This document shows positions 7,848 to 16,421 of a stretch of 64,000 nt of DNA, piece after piece (the stretch's first letter is position 1; every line of letters starts with the position of its first letter). Made by a program: the position numbers and the translations under genes. The DNA is from Pseudonocardia sp. TRM90224 (GTDB taxonomy: Bacteria > Actinomycetota > Actinomycetes > Mycobacteriales > Pseudonocardiaceae), in the NCBI RefSeq assembly GCF_021245725.1, contig NZ_JAJGSX010000018.1, positions 1 through 64,000 of the forward strand, read 5' to 3'. The notes beneath the pieces are model-generated. The model had not been told where the DNA came from, did not search any database, and saw nothing but the letters and a program-made list of their open reading frames with translations.

Positions 7848-9406
7848 GGACGTTCGATGACGACGACGACTCCGTTGTCGTAGTGGTGGGCTCCGGCCCC
7901 GGCGGCGCGACGCTCGCCCACGAGCTCGGCGGTCGCGGCGTCCGGGTGGTTGTGCTCGAAGCGGGGCCGTGGATCACCAACGACGAGTTCGTGAACGACG
8001 ACCACGCCGCGTTCGAGCAGCTCAGCTGGCTCGACCCGCGCCTGGCCACCGGCAGCTGGACGCTGGCCGACGACTTCCCGACGCTCCCCGCCTGGAACGG
8101 CCGGTGCGTCGGCGGCACGGCCGTCCTGTGGACGGGTGTGTGCCCGCGCTTCAAGGCCCACGAGTTCGCCACGCGCACCACCTACGGCGACGTCCCCGGC
8201 ACGACGCTCGCCGACTGGCCCGTCGGCCTCACCGAGCTCGACGTGTTCTACACCGAGGCGGAGCGGGCCATCGGCGTCACGCACCGCCACGGCAAGCCGC
8301 CGCTGCCGGCCAACAACAACTACAAGGTGCTCGCGGAAGGGGCGCGACGCGTCGGCTACCGGCACGTGGCGACGGGCCCGTACGCGGGCAACGCCGAGCC
8401 GTACGACGGGCGTCCCGCGACCGTGCAGGACGGCTTCAACTCCCAGGGCGACAAGCACGGCTCCAAGTGGAGCCCCCTGGTCCGCGAGATCCCCCGCGCA
8501 GTGGCCACGGGCAACGTCGAGGTGCGGGCGAACAGCCAGGCCGTGCAGATCATGCTCGGTGCGGACGGCCGCGCCGACGCCGTCGTCTACGCCGACGCGC
8601 AGGGGACGCTGCACCGCCAGCGTGCGCGGGCCGTCGTGGTTGCCGGCAACGCCATCGAGACGCCTCGGCTGTTGCTGCTGTCCGCCGAGGCGCGCCACCC
8701 CAATGGCCTGGCGAACTCGTCGGGACAGCTCGGCCGCAACTACATGCGCCACACCACCGGCGTCGTGCACGCGCAGTTCCCCGAGCCCGTGCACCACTAC
8801 CGCGGCGAGAACATGGCCGGCGTGGTCAGCGACGAGTCGCGGCACGACCCGGCCCGCGGCTTCGCAGGCGGCTACTACCTGGAGATGATCTCGCAGGGCC
8901 TCCCGTCGTTCGTGACGTTCGTCCAGCCCGGCGGGTGGGGTCGGGCATACACGGAGTTCATCGAGCGGTACACGCACACGGCATCCGTCTGGATCTGCGG
9001 GGAGGACATGCCCCAGAGCCGCAACCGGGTCACGCTGAGCACGACGCTCACCGACCGGCTCGGGCTGCCCGCTCCCGAGGTCCACTACGACGACCACCCC
9101 AACGACATCGCCATGCGCGAGCACGCGTACACGCGTGCCGAGGCCGTCTTCCGCGCCGTGGGCGCGACGACCATGCGGAGGTCGCCCGCCATGCCGTCCG
9201 GGCACAACCTGGGCACCGCGCGGATGAGCGCCGAACCGGACGCCGGAGTCGTCAATGAGTTCGGCCGCGCGCACGACATCCCGAACCTGTTCATATCCGA
9301 CGGCTCGGTGTTCCCCACGGGAGCCGCCGCCAATCCGACACTCACCATCGTTGCGCTCGCACTGCGCCAATCGGCGTATGTGACCGAGTGCCTATTCGCA
9401 AATTAA
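7844..9406 (+). CDS. GMC-family FAD-dependent oxidoreductase
   Basis: The 520-residue flavoprotein starts with a FAD-binding GSGPGG (residue 17) and EAGPW, and ends with the GMC_oxred_C domain: HNLGTARM near residue 452 and NPTLTIVALAL near 495, giving the catalytic His-Asn pair. The central part carries GGTAVLWTG, the usual second FAD signature. Relatives oxidise alcohol groups of sugars, polyols or cyclitols. Together with the coupled small subunit it probably makes a two-subunit dehydrogenase whose electron acceptor is not encoded here. The N-terminus has an unusual run of five Asp (residues 5-9). Regulation is probably by the divergent GntR protein. Confidence 0.88.
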   Translation: MRTFDDDDDSVVVVVGSGPGGATLAHELGGRGVRVVVLEAGPWITNDEFVNDDHAAFEQLSWLDPRLATGSWTLADDFPTLPAWNGRCVGGTAVLWTGVCPRFKAHEFATRTTYGDVPGTTLADWPVGLTELDVFYTEAERAIGVTHRHGKPPLPANNNYKVLAEGARRVGYRHVATGPYAGNAEPYDGRPATVQDGFNSQGDKHGSKWSPLVREIPRAVATGNVEVRANSQAVQIMLGADGRADAVVYADAQGTLHRQRARAVVVAGNAIETPRLLLLSAEARHPNGLANSSGQLGRNYMRHTTGVVHAQFPEPVHHYRGENMAGVVSDESRHDPARGFAGGYYLEMISQGLPSFVTFVQPGGWGRAYTEFIERYTHTASVWICGEDMPQSRNRVTLSTTLTDRLGLPAPEVHYDDHPNDIAMREHAYTRAEAVFRAVGATTMRRSPAMPSGHNLGTARMSAEPDAGVVNEFGRAHDIPNLFISDGSVFPTGAAANPTLTIVALALRQSAYVTECLFAN

Positions 9407-9606
9407 CGGTAAATTCGCACGTTGCCGGCGACGTTGCCTGGTCCACTCATCAGGGTCGGTTCCGGTGGGCAACTTTCCCGTTACGCTGCGCGCACAACGA
9501 GTGCGTAACGTGAGGTCAGGCGATGGGCTACCGTCGATGAGGCCTACCACCTCCCGTACCGCAACTTCACTGCGGGACCGGTAAACCGCCATCGAGGCTT
9601 TCGATA

Positions 9607-9632
9607 TTCTCGCGACCACATCGTCGCGAGAA
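9607..9632. promoter_or_regulatory. 9-bp inverted repeat in the leader of the beta-helix gene
   Basis: TTCTCGCGA and TCGCGAGAA are perfect arms around an 8-base loop and end nine bases before the AGGAGGG ribosome site. It could be an operator or a 5'-UTR stem. The rest of 9407-9657 shows no gene; no clear promoter hexamers were recognised. Confidence 0.5.
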
Positions 9633-9657
9633 GTTGCACCAGGAGGGTCCCGCACCC

Positions 9658-11019
9658 ATGAACGCAAACCGGCCGAGCCTGCTGAACAACCGGCGAGCGG
9701 TCATCGCCCTGGGCGCGGGTGGCGCGCTGCTGGTCGTTCTCGTGATCGTGCTCGTGGTCGTTCTCCGGGCAGCACCCATTACCGGGACCCCCGGAGGAAC
9801 GGCCGCGCCCGTTCCGGAGACGCAGCACGGTCAGCGACCGGTCACCGCGGTAGTGGAGACGTCCGGCCGGGTCATCAACGTCGCGACGAGCGGCGGCGAC
9901 TACCCGACGATCCAGGAGGCGGTCGACGCGGCGGGCCCCGGCGACACCGTCGTGGTCGCCGCGGGCGAGTACGCGCCGTTCGACATGAACAACGACGGCG
10001 ACGAGAACGCGTACATCACGGTGCAGGCCGCTCCCAACGCCAACGTGGTGGTGCAGGGCGAGCTCGAGACCAAAGGTGTGATCAACATCGAGGACCGGTC
10101 CTGGATCAGGATCATCGGCTTCGACGTCCGGGGCTCGGAGCGGCACGGGATCCACGTGGAGCGGTCGAGCAACATCGTGCTGCAGGACTGCGACGTCTCC
10201 GGCTCGCAGGACGGCGGGGTCGTGTTCGACCGGGGCAGCGACGTCTCCGCGCAGCACCTCACGATCACCGCCAACAACGCGCGCGGCGGGCTCGCCGGCG
10301 CGCACGAAGGCCTCACCTTCAACAACGTCAAGGGCTTCGACGCCGGCTTCAACGACGTCAGCAACAACGGCGAAGAGGGCATCGACGCGAAGTACGACGC
10401 GACCAACGGCAAGATCCACGACAACACGGTCAGCGGCAACCGCGGGCCCAACATCTACATCGACTCCGCCAACACCATCGAGGTCTTCAACAACACGGTG
10501 ACCGGCGCGAACGGGCCCGCCAAGGCCGGCATCTCGATCTCGATCGAGGACATCTCGGAGGACCGCACCGCGTACGCCGTGTCCGTCTACAACAACGTCA
10601 TCCAGTCGAACGCGGGCGGCGGGATCGGGTTCTGGATCGAGTCGGAGGGCACCTTCGCCGACATCCACATCATCAACAACACGATCCTCGACAACGCCGG
10701 CGGCGGGCTCGACATCGCCTCGCCGTCCTTCGACGGCACGAACGTGCTGCGCAACAACATCTTCGCCCGCAACGGCAAGGACGTCTCCGGCGACGCGAGC
10801 GCGTTCGCCGCCGACACCAACGTCTTCCAGACCGCCGGGATCGGCCAGAACGTGATCTCCGGCGACGTGTCCTTCGTCAGCCCCTCGACCGACGACCTGC
10901 GGCTCAGCGCCGGGTCGCCGGGCGCCGGTGCCGGCAACGCCGACAGCGCGCCGGCGTTCGACATCACCGGCGCCCCCCGTACCGGCGGCAAGATCGACAT
11001 CGGCGCCTTCCAGTCGTAA
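9658..11019 (+). CDS. membrane-anchored right-handed parallel beta-helix protein
   Basis: The 453-residue protein has one hydrophobic segment (about residues 14-37) that could be a signal anchor, then GGDYPTIQEAVDAAGPGDTV, the classic opening of pectate-lyase-like beta-helix domains. Repeated turns such as GIHVERSSNIVLQDC and NNTVTGANG follow, rich in Asn ladders. The family includes polysaccharide lyases, isomerases and adhesive surface proteins. I see no specific catalytic motif, so activity is open. The ATG is preceded by AGGAGGG. It has its own leader region and ends next to a long class A palindrome. Confidence 0.85.
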   Translation: MNANRPSLLNNRRAVIALGAGGALLVVLVIVLVVVLRAAPITGTPGGTAAPVPETQHGQRPVTAVVETSGRVINVATSGGDYPTIQEAVDAAGPGDTVVVAAGEYAPFDMNNDGDENAYITVQAAPNANVVVQGELETKGVINIEDRSWIRIIGFDVRGSERHGIHVERSSNIVLQDCDVSGSQDGGVVFDRGSDVSAQHLTITANNARGGLAGAHEGLTFNNVKGFDAGFNDVSNNGEEGIDAKYDATNGKIHDNTVSGNRGPNIYIDSANTIEVFNNTVTGANGPAKAGISISIEDISEDRTAYAVSVYNNVIQSNAGGGIGFWIESEGTFADIHIINNTILDNAGGGLDIASPSFDGTNVLRNNIFARNGKDVSGDASAFAADTNVFQTAGIGQNVISGDVSFVSPSTDDLRLSAGSPGAGAGNADSAPAFDITGAPRTGGKIDIGAFQS

Positions 11020-11022
11020 GAC

Positions 11023-11086
11023 TTCCCCACCGTTTTGCCAACCTGCACGCCTTCTCGGGTGTGCAGGTTGGCAAAACGGTGGGGAA
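11023..11086. repeat. class A long inverted repeat (perfect 26-bp arms)
   Basis: Arms 11023-11048 and 11061-11086 are perfectly complementary over 26 bp, starting TTCCCCACCGTTTTGCC, with a 12-base loop. It fills the gap between two convergent genes, three bases after one stop and six before the other. As RNA it would form a very stable stem from either strand, so a bidirectional terminator role is plausible. Related copies are near 40.65, 45.76, 51.12 and 51.22 kb. Confidence 0.95.
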
Positions 11087-11091
11087 CTTCG

Positions 11092-12501
11092 TTAGTGGGC
11101 CGCCGCCGGGCCGCCGTGGCGGGGTACGAAGGCGGCAGCGATCGCGCCGCAGGCGACTAGTGCTGTGCAAAAGCCCAGCGCCGGTGCGAACCCCGCGACG
11201 AACGACCCCGGCGACGTGACGTCGCCCGCGCCGGAGAACACCGCGACCATCACCGCCAGCCCCAGCACGCCGCCGAGCTCGCGCAGCATGCTGTTGGATC
11301 CGGCGGCCTTGCCGACGTCCGCGTGCGCCACGGCACCGACGACGGCGTTCGCCGCGGCGGGCAGCGCCATCGACCCGCCGACACCGGCGACGAACAGCGG
11401 CACCACCAGCTCGCCGTACGACATGCCGGGCGCGGCGATGAGCGCGATCCACCCGAATCCGAGCGCTTTGAGGGTGACACCGGCGACGAGCAGCGGACGG
11501 TTGCCGATGCGGTCGGCCAGCATCCCGCAGAGCGGCCCGATCACGAAGAGCGGTGAGGTCCACGGCATCAGCCCGAGGCCGGCCTGCAACGCCGTGAACC
11601 CGAGCCCGACCTGCAGGAACTGCGCGAAGAAGAAGACCCCTCCGAAGATCCCGGCGAACAGCCCGATGGTGGCGATGTTGCCGGCGATGAAGCCGGATGC
11701 ACGGAAGAGGCGGGCGGGCAGCAACGGCTCCCGCACCCGGCGCTGCACCCTGACGAAGCCGGCGGTGAGCAGCACGGCCGCGGCGAACCCGAGGACGACC
11801 TCCGCGCTGGACCACCCGATGTCGTTGCCCCGCGAGAGCGTCCACACCAGCGCGAGCGCGGCGGCGGCGATCAGGACGACACCACGCAGATCGAGCGCGG
11901 TGTCGTCACCCCGGCTCTCCCTGACCTTCACGAACACCAACGGGATCACGGCGAGCCCGATCGGGACGTTCAACCAGAAGATCCACTCCCAGCCGACCCC
12001 AGTCGTGACCGCCCCGCCGAGACCGGGCCCGGCCAGCACGGCGAGCCCGCTGATCCCTTGCAGGATCCCGATCGCCGTGCCGCGCCGCTCGGCCGGGTAC
12101 GCCGCCCCGACGAGCGTGAGCCCCAGCGACGTCACGACGGCCGCCCCGGCACCCTGCACGGCCCGCGCCACCACCAGTACCTCGACGTGCGGCGCGATCG
12201 CGCACACGGCGGACGCGACGGAGAACAGCGCCAGGCCGATCCCGAACACCTTGCGCCGCCCGAACCGGTCGCCGATCGCCGCCGCCGGCATCATCAGCAC
12301 CGCGAGCGCGAGGTTGAAGGCGTTGACCGTCCAGTTCAGCTCCTCGACGGTCGCCCCGAGGTCGCGCTGGATCGTGGTGAGCGCCGACGCGACTACAAGC
12401 GTGTCGAGCGCGCACATGAACGACGCCACCGAGGCCAGCACCAGCACCCAGGTCCGGCTCGACGTCCGGGACCGGTCCACATCGATCGTCTGAGCATCCA
12501 T
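11092..12501 (-). CDS. MFS drug/proton antiporter, DHA2 (EmrB/QacA) family
   Basis: This 469-residue membrane protein has about 14 hydrophobic segments. Motif A is GDRFGRRKVFGIGLALF near residue 68 and motif C-like glycines occur around GPGLGGAVTTGVGW, typical of 14-TM DHA2 exporters. The ALDTLVVASALTTIQRDLG opening in TM1 (motif D1) is a family hallmark. It probably exports hydrophobic compounds. I start at the ATG at 12501; the long frame further upstream is an open reading through palindromic repeats. It is convergent with the beta-helix gene, and no regulator is adjacent. Confidence 0.9.
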   Translation of the reverse strand: MDAQTIDVDRSRTSSRTWVLVLASVASFMCALDTLVVASALTTIQRDLGATVEELNWTVNAFNLALAVLMMPAAAIGDRFGRRKVFGIGLALFSVASAVCAIAPHVEVLVVARAVQGAGAAVVTSLGLTLVGAAYPAERRGTAIGILQGISGLAVLAGPGLGGAVTTGVGWEWIFWLNVPIGLAVIPLVFVKVRESRGDDTALDLRGVVLIAAAALALVWTLSRGNDIGWSSAEVVLGFAAAVLLTAGFVRVQRRVREPLLPARLFRASGFIAGNIATIGLFAGIFGGVFFFAQFLQVGLGFTALQAGLGLMPWTSPLFVIGPLCGMLADRIGNRPLLVAGVTLKALGFGWIALIAAPGMSYGELVVPLFVAGVGGSMALPAAANAVVGAVAHADVGKAAGSNSMLRELGGVLGLAVMVAVFSGAGDVTSPGSFVAGFAPALGFCTALVACGAIAAAFVPRHGGPAAAH

Positions 12502-12575
12502 GGCAGTACGACAATCGGCGACCGCCCGGATCGACACGAGCGCGCGGAAACTTCTCGGGACCGACCCGGGGACGC

Positions 12576-12603
12576 GTGCGTTCCGCACACGAGGGCAGGA
12601 AAG
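12576..12603. repeat. truncated class B element (head plus first half-arm)
   Basis: The head palindrome GTGCGTTCCGCAC (12576-12588) is followed by GAGGGCAGGAAAG and then unrelated sequence. Only the head and start of the 59-bp body remain, which shows the orientation: head, then body. This is the first of several repeat pieces in the 667-base gap 12502-13168, in which I see no gene. Confidence 0.75.
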
Positions 12604-12623
12604 TCCGTCATGGCCCTCCGGGT

Positions 12624-12784
12624 CGCCACGAGGGATGAGAATCCGTGCCCGGGTGCCCGGGTGCCCGGGTGCGCGACCGCAGACCGGGGTGGGTGCACGA
12701 ACAGGGCGCGCAGGGCGCTCGTGCACAGGTTGGTGCCGCCGTGCACACGTTCGAACCTGTGCACTGGGAGGTGAACCTGTGCAC
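12624..12784. repeat. composite intergenic repeat, copy 1
   Basis: Two blocks are shared with 25227-25309: CCACGAGGGATG with flanks (12624-12646), and a 26-bp identical block beginning GGTGGGTGCACGAACAGG (12688-12713). Between them GTGCCCGG is repeated three times. After them the 11-mer GTGCACAGGTT (12721-12731) is followed by two inverted copies AACCTGTGCAC (12754-12764 and 12774-12784). No coding potential was recognised. Confidence 0.75.
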
Positions 12785-12830
12785 GAGCGACCCGCGGCCA
12801 GGGGCGGGCTGTGGTGGCCGGCCAGGGTGT

Positions 12831-12904
12831 GTGCGTTGCGCACACGAGGGCAGGAAAGCCACTTTCCGGTCCTCACAGGGCAGGAAAGTGGCTTTCCTGC
12901 CCTC
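12831..12904. repeat. class B nested palindrome with hairpin head
   Basis: Head GTGCGTTGCGCAC (12831-12843) precedes a 59-bp body (12846-12904) starting GAGGGCAGGAAAGCCAC and ending TGGCTTTCCTGCCCTC. The orientation is opposite to the copies at 4.2 and 6.5 kb. The central part (TCCGGTCCTCACAGG) shows a few unpaired changes. Confidence 0.88.
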
Positions 12905-12922
12905 CCCGACCCCCGGGTGAGC

Positions 12923-12975
12923 TGCGCGAACGGCACTTTCGAACGATAGGTTGGCCTGAAAGTGCCGTTCGCGCA
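12923..12975. repeat. long inverted repeat (18-bp perfect arms)
   Basis: TGCGCGAACGGCACTTTC (12923-12940) and its complement (12958-12975) enclose a 17-base loop. No other copy was found in the window. It follows directly after the class B element, so hairpins are stacked here. Confidence 0.9.
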
Positions 12976-13012
12976 CATCCCGGCTGTCGCCGAGTGGGCG
13001 TGGTCGTGAGTT

Positions 13013-13052
13013 GAGTGTGCTCAGGGCTGCCGCGACAGCCCTGAGCACACTC
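13013..13052. repeat. inverted repeat with 17-bp perfect arms and 6-base loop
   Basis: GAGTGTGCTCAGGGCTG and its complement flank CCGCGA. The compact loop and GC-rich stem look like a terminator or RNA hairpin. It sits about 115 bases beyond the stop of the minus-strand GGDEF gene. Confidence 0.9.
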
Positions 13053-13117
13053 TCGGTCAGCCAGTGCCTGGATCCGGGGTGGCGGTCCACCGCGGTGGCT
13101 GCGGCGATTCACCTGAC

Positions 13118-13138
13118 AGCCACTTTCCTGCCCTCCCC
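13118..13138. repeat. half of a class B element
   Basis: AGCCACTTTCCTGCCCTCCC matches the inner end of the class B body without its partner arm, 31 bases from the GGDEF gene stop. It looks like a decayed copy. Confidence 0.6.
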
Positions 13139-13168
13139 TGGCGAGCAGGTGAGGCTGAGGTACGTCTC

Positions 13169-14557
13169 CTACGCCTCCGGCGACGGCTTGAACGCCCGCA
13201 TTGGCGGCAGCGGCATTCCGGACTGCGGTGGCTCGATGCCGGGCGCCGTCGTCCCGCGCGGCCCGATCGACCCCAGCCGGACGGTGTTGCGGCCGGCGTT
13301 CTTGGCGGCGTAGAGGGCGGTGTCGGCGAGCCGCAGGAGGTCGGCGAGCTCGGCGCAGTCTCCCGTCTGCAACGCGCCCCCGATCGAGGCCGTGAGCCCC
13401 GCGAACTGCTTCGTGCCCCCGTTCATCTGCAGTTCTAGCTCCATCGCGGCGATCCGGCGGCGGATCCGCTCAGCGATGCTGCCCAGCTCACGCACGCCGC
13501 CGGTCACGCCACCGAGCAGCACGACGAACTCCTCGCCGCCGAACCGCCCGACGACGTCCTGCTCCCGCGTCTCCGCCCGCAGCTGGTCGGCGACCGCGCT
13601 CAGCACGGCGTCGCCTGCCGGGTGGCCGAACGTGTCGTTGACCGCCTTGAAGTGGTCGAGGTCGATCACGAGCACTCCGGAGGTGTTTCCGTTGCGCCCG
13701 ACGGCGGCCGCGGCTCGGGTATGCCACGCCGCGGCGTTGAGCAGCCCCGTCTTGGAGTCGAGGGTCGCTGCAACCCTCAACTGGCGCACGAGCGCACTGA
13801 GGTGCAGTACGAACATCGGCGGGATCAGCAGCCCGATCAGCCATGGGTTTATGACCAGCGCCGCGGCGGTCAGGGCACCCAGAGCGAGTGTCGCGATCTC
13901 CAGCAGGTTCTCGTCCCACGGCGCGAACACCGTCGCGAGATCGGGTTTCGATGTGGAGCTCATCGCGATGGCGCCGGCGATGAGGCAGCTGTTGACGGTC
14001 GTGTAGAGCAGCAGCGCGGCGAGGATCGCGGGCAGCGTGGATGAGCCCGTCGATGTGCCGAGCGGCCCGCCCGTCATGTGTTGCATGACCGTCGCGGCGG
14101 TGTACGAGGCGAGTGCCACCGTGGCGGTGGTGAAGATCTCGCGGAACACGGGCCGACGGTGACGCCACGTCCGCATCCACAGGTGGGTCCAGATGACGCC
14201 GGCGCCGATCGCGGCGTAGGCCGAGGGAAGCAGCAGGGAGCCTGCGAACGTCCAAACGGATGAGAGGTCGACGTGGTTGCCCTCGCTGATCCTGCGCCGG
14301 ACCCGCTCGATGCGGAGCGCGGCTTCGGCATGGAGCAGTCCGGCCACCACGACGATGGCGCCTTTGACGAGCTGTGCGTGGGTCGGAACGCCGCCGAGTA
14401 CGCCGACCACCACGAGCGTGAGCGCGGTCGCCTCCATCAGCAACATCGGTGCGATCAGCCGCGGCGGGAGCCTCCAGAGCGGCCATTCGCGCATGTGCCA
14501 CAGGCGGACATGGCGATCGGCAACCTCGGAAGCTCCCCCCGCAGTCGCCATCACCAC
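13169..14557 (-). CDS. membrane-bound GGDEF diguanylate cyclase
   Basis: This 462-residue protein has an N-terminal integral membrane sensor of about seven to eight hydrophobic segments (residues 30-265) and a C-terminal GGDEF domain. The active-site loop reads GRFGGEEFVVLL, and REQD five residues before it is an RxxD inhibitory site, so c-di-GMP synthesis with product feedback is expected. Substrate-binding VIDLDHFKAVNDTFGH is intact. No EAL domain is present. The start is uncertain among GTG 14557, GTG 14554 and ATG 14551. It has no operon partner. The C-terminal tail after the domain is Pro-rich. Confidence 0.92.
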   Translation of the reverse strand: MVMATAGGASEVADRHVRLWHMREWPLWRLPPRLIAPMLLMEATALTLVVVGVLGGVPTHAQLVKGAIVVVAGLLHAEAALRIERVRRRISEGNHVDLSSVWTFAGSLLLPSAYAAIGAGVIWTHLWMRTWRHRRPVFREIFTTATVALASYTAATVMQHMTGGPLGTSTGSSTLPAILAALLLYTTVNSCLIAGAIAMSSTSKPDLATVFAPWDENLLEIATLALGALTAAALVINPWLIGLLIPPMFVLHLSALVRQLRVAATLDSKTGLLNAAAWHTRAAAAVGRNGNTSGVLVIDLDHFKAVNDTFGHPAGDAVLSAVADQLRAETREQDVVGRFGGEEFVVLLGGVTGGVRELGSIAERIRRRIAAMELELQMNGGTKQFAGLTASIGGALQTGDCAELADLLRLADTALYAAKNAGRNTVRLGSIGPRGTTAPGIEPPQSGMPLPPMRAFKPSPEA

Positions 14558-14749
14558 TCTCTGGTCGTCGCTCTCCGCACACGTAGCCTAACCGAAACGA
14601 CCGATCAGGGTCACCGTCGTCCATCGACCGCACGCTCCGATGACGGAGGGTGGGGCACAGAGAAGCAAAGGCCATGCATTAGTGCGCATGTAACCAATCC
14701 AGGTGTCAAGACGAATGCTTCGGCAAGGGTCCGAAGGAAGGAGAGCTCG

Positions 14750-14770
14750 ATGAAGAACCACGGCTGGTGA
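14750..14770 (+). CDS. six-codon ORF with a strong ribosome site, possible leader
   Basis: AAGGAAGGAGAG lies four bases before an ATG that opens a six-residue frame, MKNHGW, ending in TGA. A stem-loop follows 15 bases later (14785-14828). A tiny translated frame followed by a hairpin resembles an attenuator, but the genes beyond are on the other strand, so a target is missing. The surrounding gap 14558-14849 holds nothing else recognisable. Confidence 0.25.
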   Translation: MKNHGW

Positions 14771-14784
14771 ACCGCAGCGCAGGT

Positions 14785-14828
14785 GAACCGCAGCGCCCTC
14801 CGGACAGGACCGGAAGGCACTGCGGTTC
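14785..14828. terminator. imperfect 19-bp stem-loop near the SDR gene end
   Basis: GAACCGCAGCGCCCTCCGG pairs with 14810-14828 except for two positions, with loop ACAGGA. It lies 22 bases beyond the SDR stop on its downstream side, so it may end that minus-strand transcript. A direct copy of the stem start (GTGAACCGCAGCGC) precedes it at 14767. Confidence 0.55.
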
Positions 14829-14849
14829 ATCTCACCGCATGTCCGATCG

Positions 14850-15746
14850 TCAGGTGATCGGGGACCCGCCCGTCACGCCCAGCACCTCGGACGTCATGTA
14901 GCTCGACTCCTGCGAGGCGAGGAAGACGAAGAACGGCGCCAGCTCCGCGGGCTGTGCCGCCCGCCCCATCGGCGCCTGTTCACCGAACGACTCGAGCTTG
15001 TCCTCGGCCATGGTCGCGGGGATGAGGGGCGTCCAGACCGGGCCCGGCGCGACGGAGTTGGCCCGGATGCCGCGCGGGAGCAGGTCGTGCCCCAGCGCCT
15101 TCGTGAAGTTGACGATCGCAGCCTTCGAGGTCGCGTAGTCCAGCAGGTGCGGCGAGGGCTGGAACGCTTGCACCGACGACGTCGTGATCACCGACGCGCC
15201 GGCCGGCATGTGCTCCACTGCGGCCTTGACCAGCCAGAACAGCGCGTACACGTTCGTCTTCATCACCCTGTCGAACTGCTCAGCGGTGATGTCGACGATC
15301 CCGCCGGGCTGCGACATCTGGTACGCGGCGTTGCTGACCAGCACGTCGATGTGTCCGAACTCCTCGACCGCACGGGCGACGACGTCACGGCACGTCTGCT
15401 CGTCGGTCAGGTCGGCCGGCACCGTCACGGCGGTGCGGCCGGCCTCGGTGACCCACTTCGCGGTCTCCGCGGCGTCCTGCGCCTCGGCATCGAGGTGGGT
15501 GATCAGCACATCGGCGCCCTCGCGCGCGAACGCGATGGCCACCGCCCGCCCGATGCCGGAGTCGCCGCCGGTGACCACCGTCTTGCGGCCCTCCAGCCGC
15601 CCGGATCCGCGGTAGGTCTGCTCACCGTGGTCGGGGACGACGTCCATGTCGGCCGTCCGGCCCGGATGCTCGACGGTGCGGCTGCCGCTGCCCGGCCGCT
15701 CGTGCTGCTTCGTCGGATCCTGCTGGGTGAACTGGTCCTCGCCCAT
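14850..15746 (-). CDS. short-chain dehydrogenase, YhdF/YhxC-like general-stress type
   Basis: This 298-residue SDR carries an N-terminal extension rich in charged and polar residues, then TGGDSGIG (NADP-binding), NAAYQ, and the catalytic S...YATSK (about residues 193-210). It ends with GVTGGSPIT, usual for this subgroup. Relatives are found in stress regulons and reduce small carbonyls; the substrate is unknown. The ATG is preceded by GAGGTGA. It begins four bases after the UdgX stop on the same strand, so both are likely cotranscribed, which would put an oxidoreductase and a uracil-DNA scavenger in one damage-response unit. Confidence 0.9.
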   Translation of the reverse strand: MGEDQFTQQDPTKQHERPGSGSRTVEHPGRTADMDVVPDHGEQTYRGSGRLEGRKTVVTGGDSGIGRAVAIAFAREGADVLITHLDAEAQDAAETAKWVTEAGRTAVTVPADLTDEQTCRDVVARAVEEFGHIDVLVSNAAYQMSQPGGIVDITAEQFDRVMKTNVYALFWLVKAAVEHMPAGASVITTSSVQAFQPSPHLLDYATSKAAIVNFTKALGHDLLPRGIRANSVAPGPVWTPLIPATMAEDKLESFGEQAPMGRAAQPAELAPFFVFLASQESSYMTSEVLGVTGGSPIT

Positions 15747-15750
15747 CCGG

Positions 15751-16365
15751 TCACCTCTTCCTTCGTCCTGGATGTTCGCCTGCCATGACGGCGAGGTCGG
15801 CCACGAGCGCGTCGAACGCCTCGCCGCGCCGGTCCGACGGCATGCGCAGCACCGCCGACGGGTGCGCGGTCGCGACCAGCCGGTGCCCCTCCCAGTCCCG
15901 TGGGCGGCCGCGTTCGGCCGTGATCCGGAACGAGGAGCCGAGCAGCGCCTTCGCCGCCGTCGCGCCGAGCGTGCCGACAACGGCGGGCCGCACCGCCGCG
16001 AGCTCGCCGTCGAGCCACGGCCGGCAGGCCCGCACGTGACCCGCGGCTGGTGTCTTGTGCAACCTGCGGTTCCCACTGGTCTCGAAGCGGAAGTGCTTGA
16101 CGGCGTTGGTCACGTAGACCTCGTCGCGGTGGATTCCGGCCTCGTCGAGCGCCTTGTCGAGCAGCCGCCCCGCAGGCCCGACGAAAGGGGCGCCCTCCCT
16201 GTCCTCACGGTCGCCGGGCTGCTCCCCGACGAGCATCAGCCAGGCGCCGGCCGGCCCCTCGCCGAAGACGGTCTGCGTGGCGTCCACGTGCAGCTCGCAC
16301 GCGGTACACGCGCCGGCGTCGCGGCTCAGCCGTCGCAGTTCGTCGGTCGGGCTGGTTGTCGGCAC
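15751..16365 (-). CDS. udgX: UdgX-type uracil-DNA glycosylase (Fe-S, family 4 relative)
   Basis: The 204-residue protein has CTACEL near the N-terminus and a later Cys for the iron-sulfur cluster, the motif GEQPGDREDREGAPFVGPAG, and HPSAVLR near the end. Unlike ordinary family-4 enzymes it has the UdgX loop GNRRLHKTP (near residue 100), matching the KRRIH loop whose His forms a covalent bond with the abasic site after uracil removal in mycobacterial UdgX. Here the first Lys is Asn and Ile is Leu, while the His is kept. The start is GTG. It forms a unit with the downstream SDR gene. Confidence 0.9.
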   Translation of the reverse strand: MPTTSPTDELRRLSRDAGACTACELHVDATQTVFGEGPAGAWLMLVGEQPGDREDREGAPFVGPAGRLLDKALDEAGIHRDEVYVTNAVKHFRFETSGNRRLHKTPAAGHVRACRPWLDGELAAVRPAVVGTLGATAAKALLGSSFRITAERGRPRDWEGHRLVATAHPSAVLRMPSDRRGEAFDALVADLAVMAGEHPGRRKR

Positions 16366-16421
16366 GCCTGCGGGTACCCGAGGGCCGCCCGCCTACACCC
16401 CGCCCGTCTGCACAAGGGGCG

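Noticed and set aside
12502..13168. Small coding genes in the palindrome-rich gap
   Set aside because: Open frames there are made of repeat translations (RKATFLPS-type) found in several frames; no domain or ribosome site was seen.
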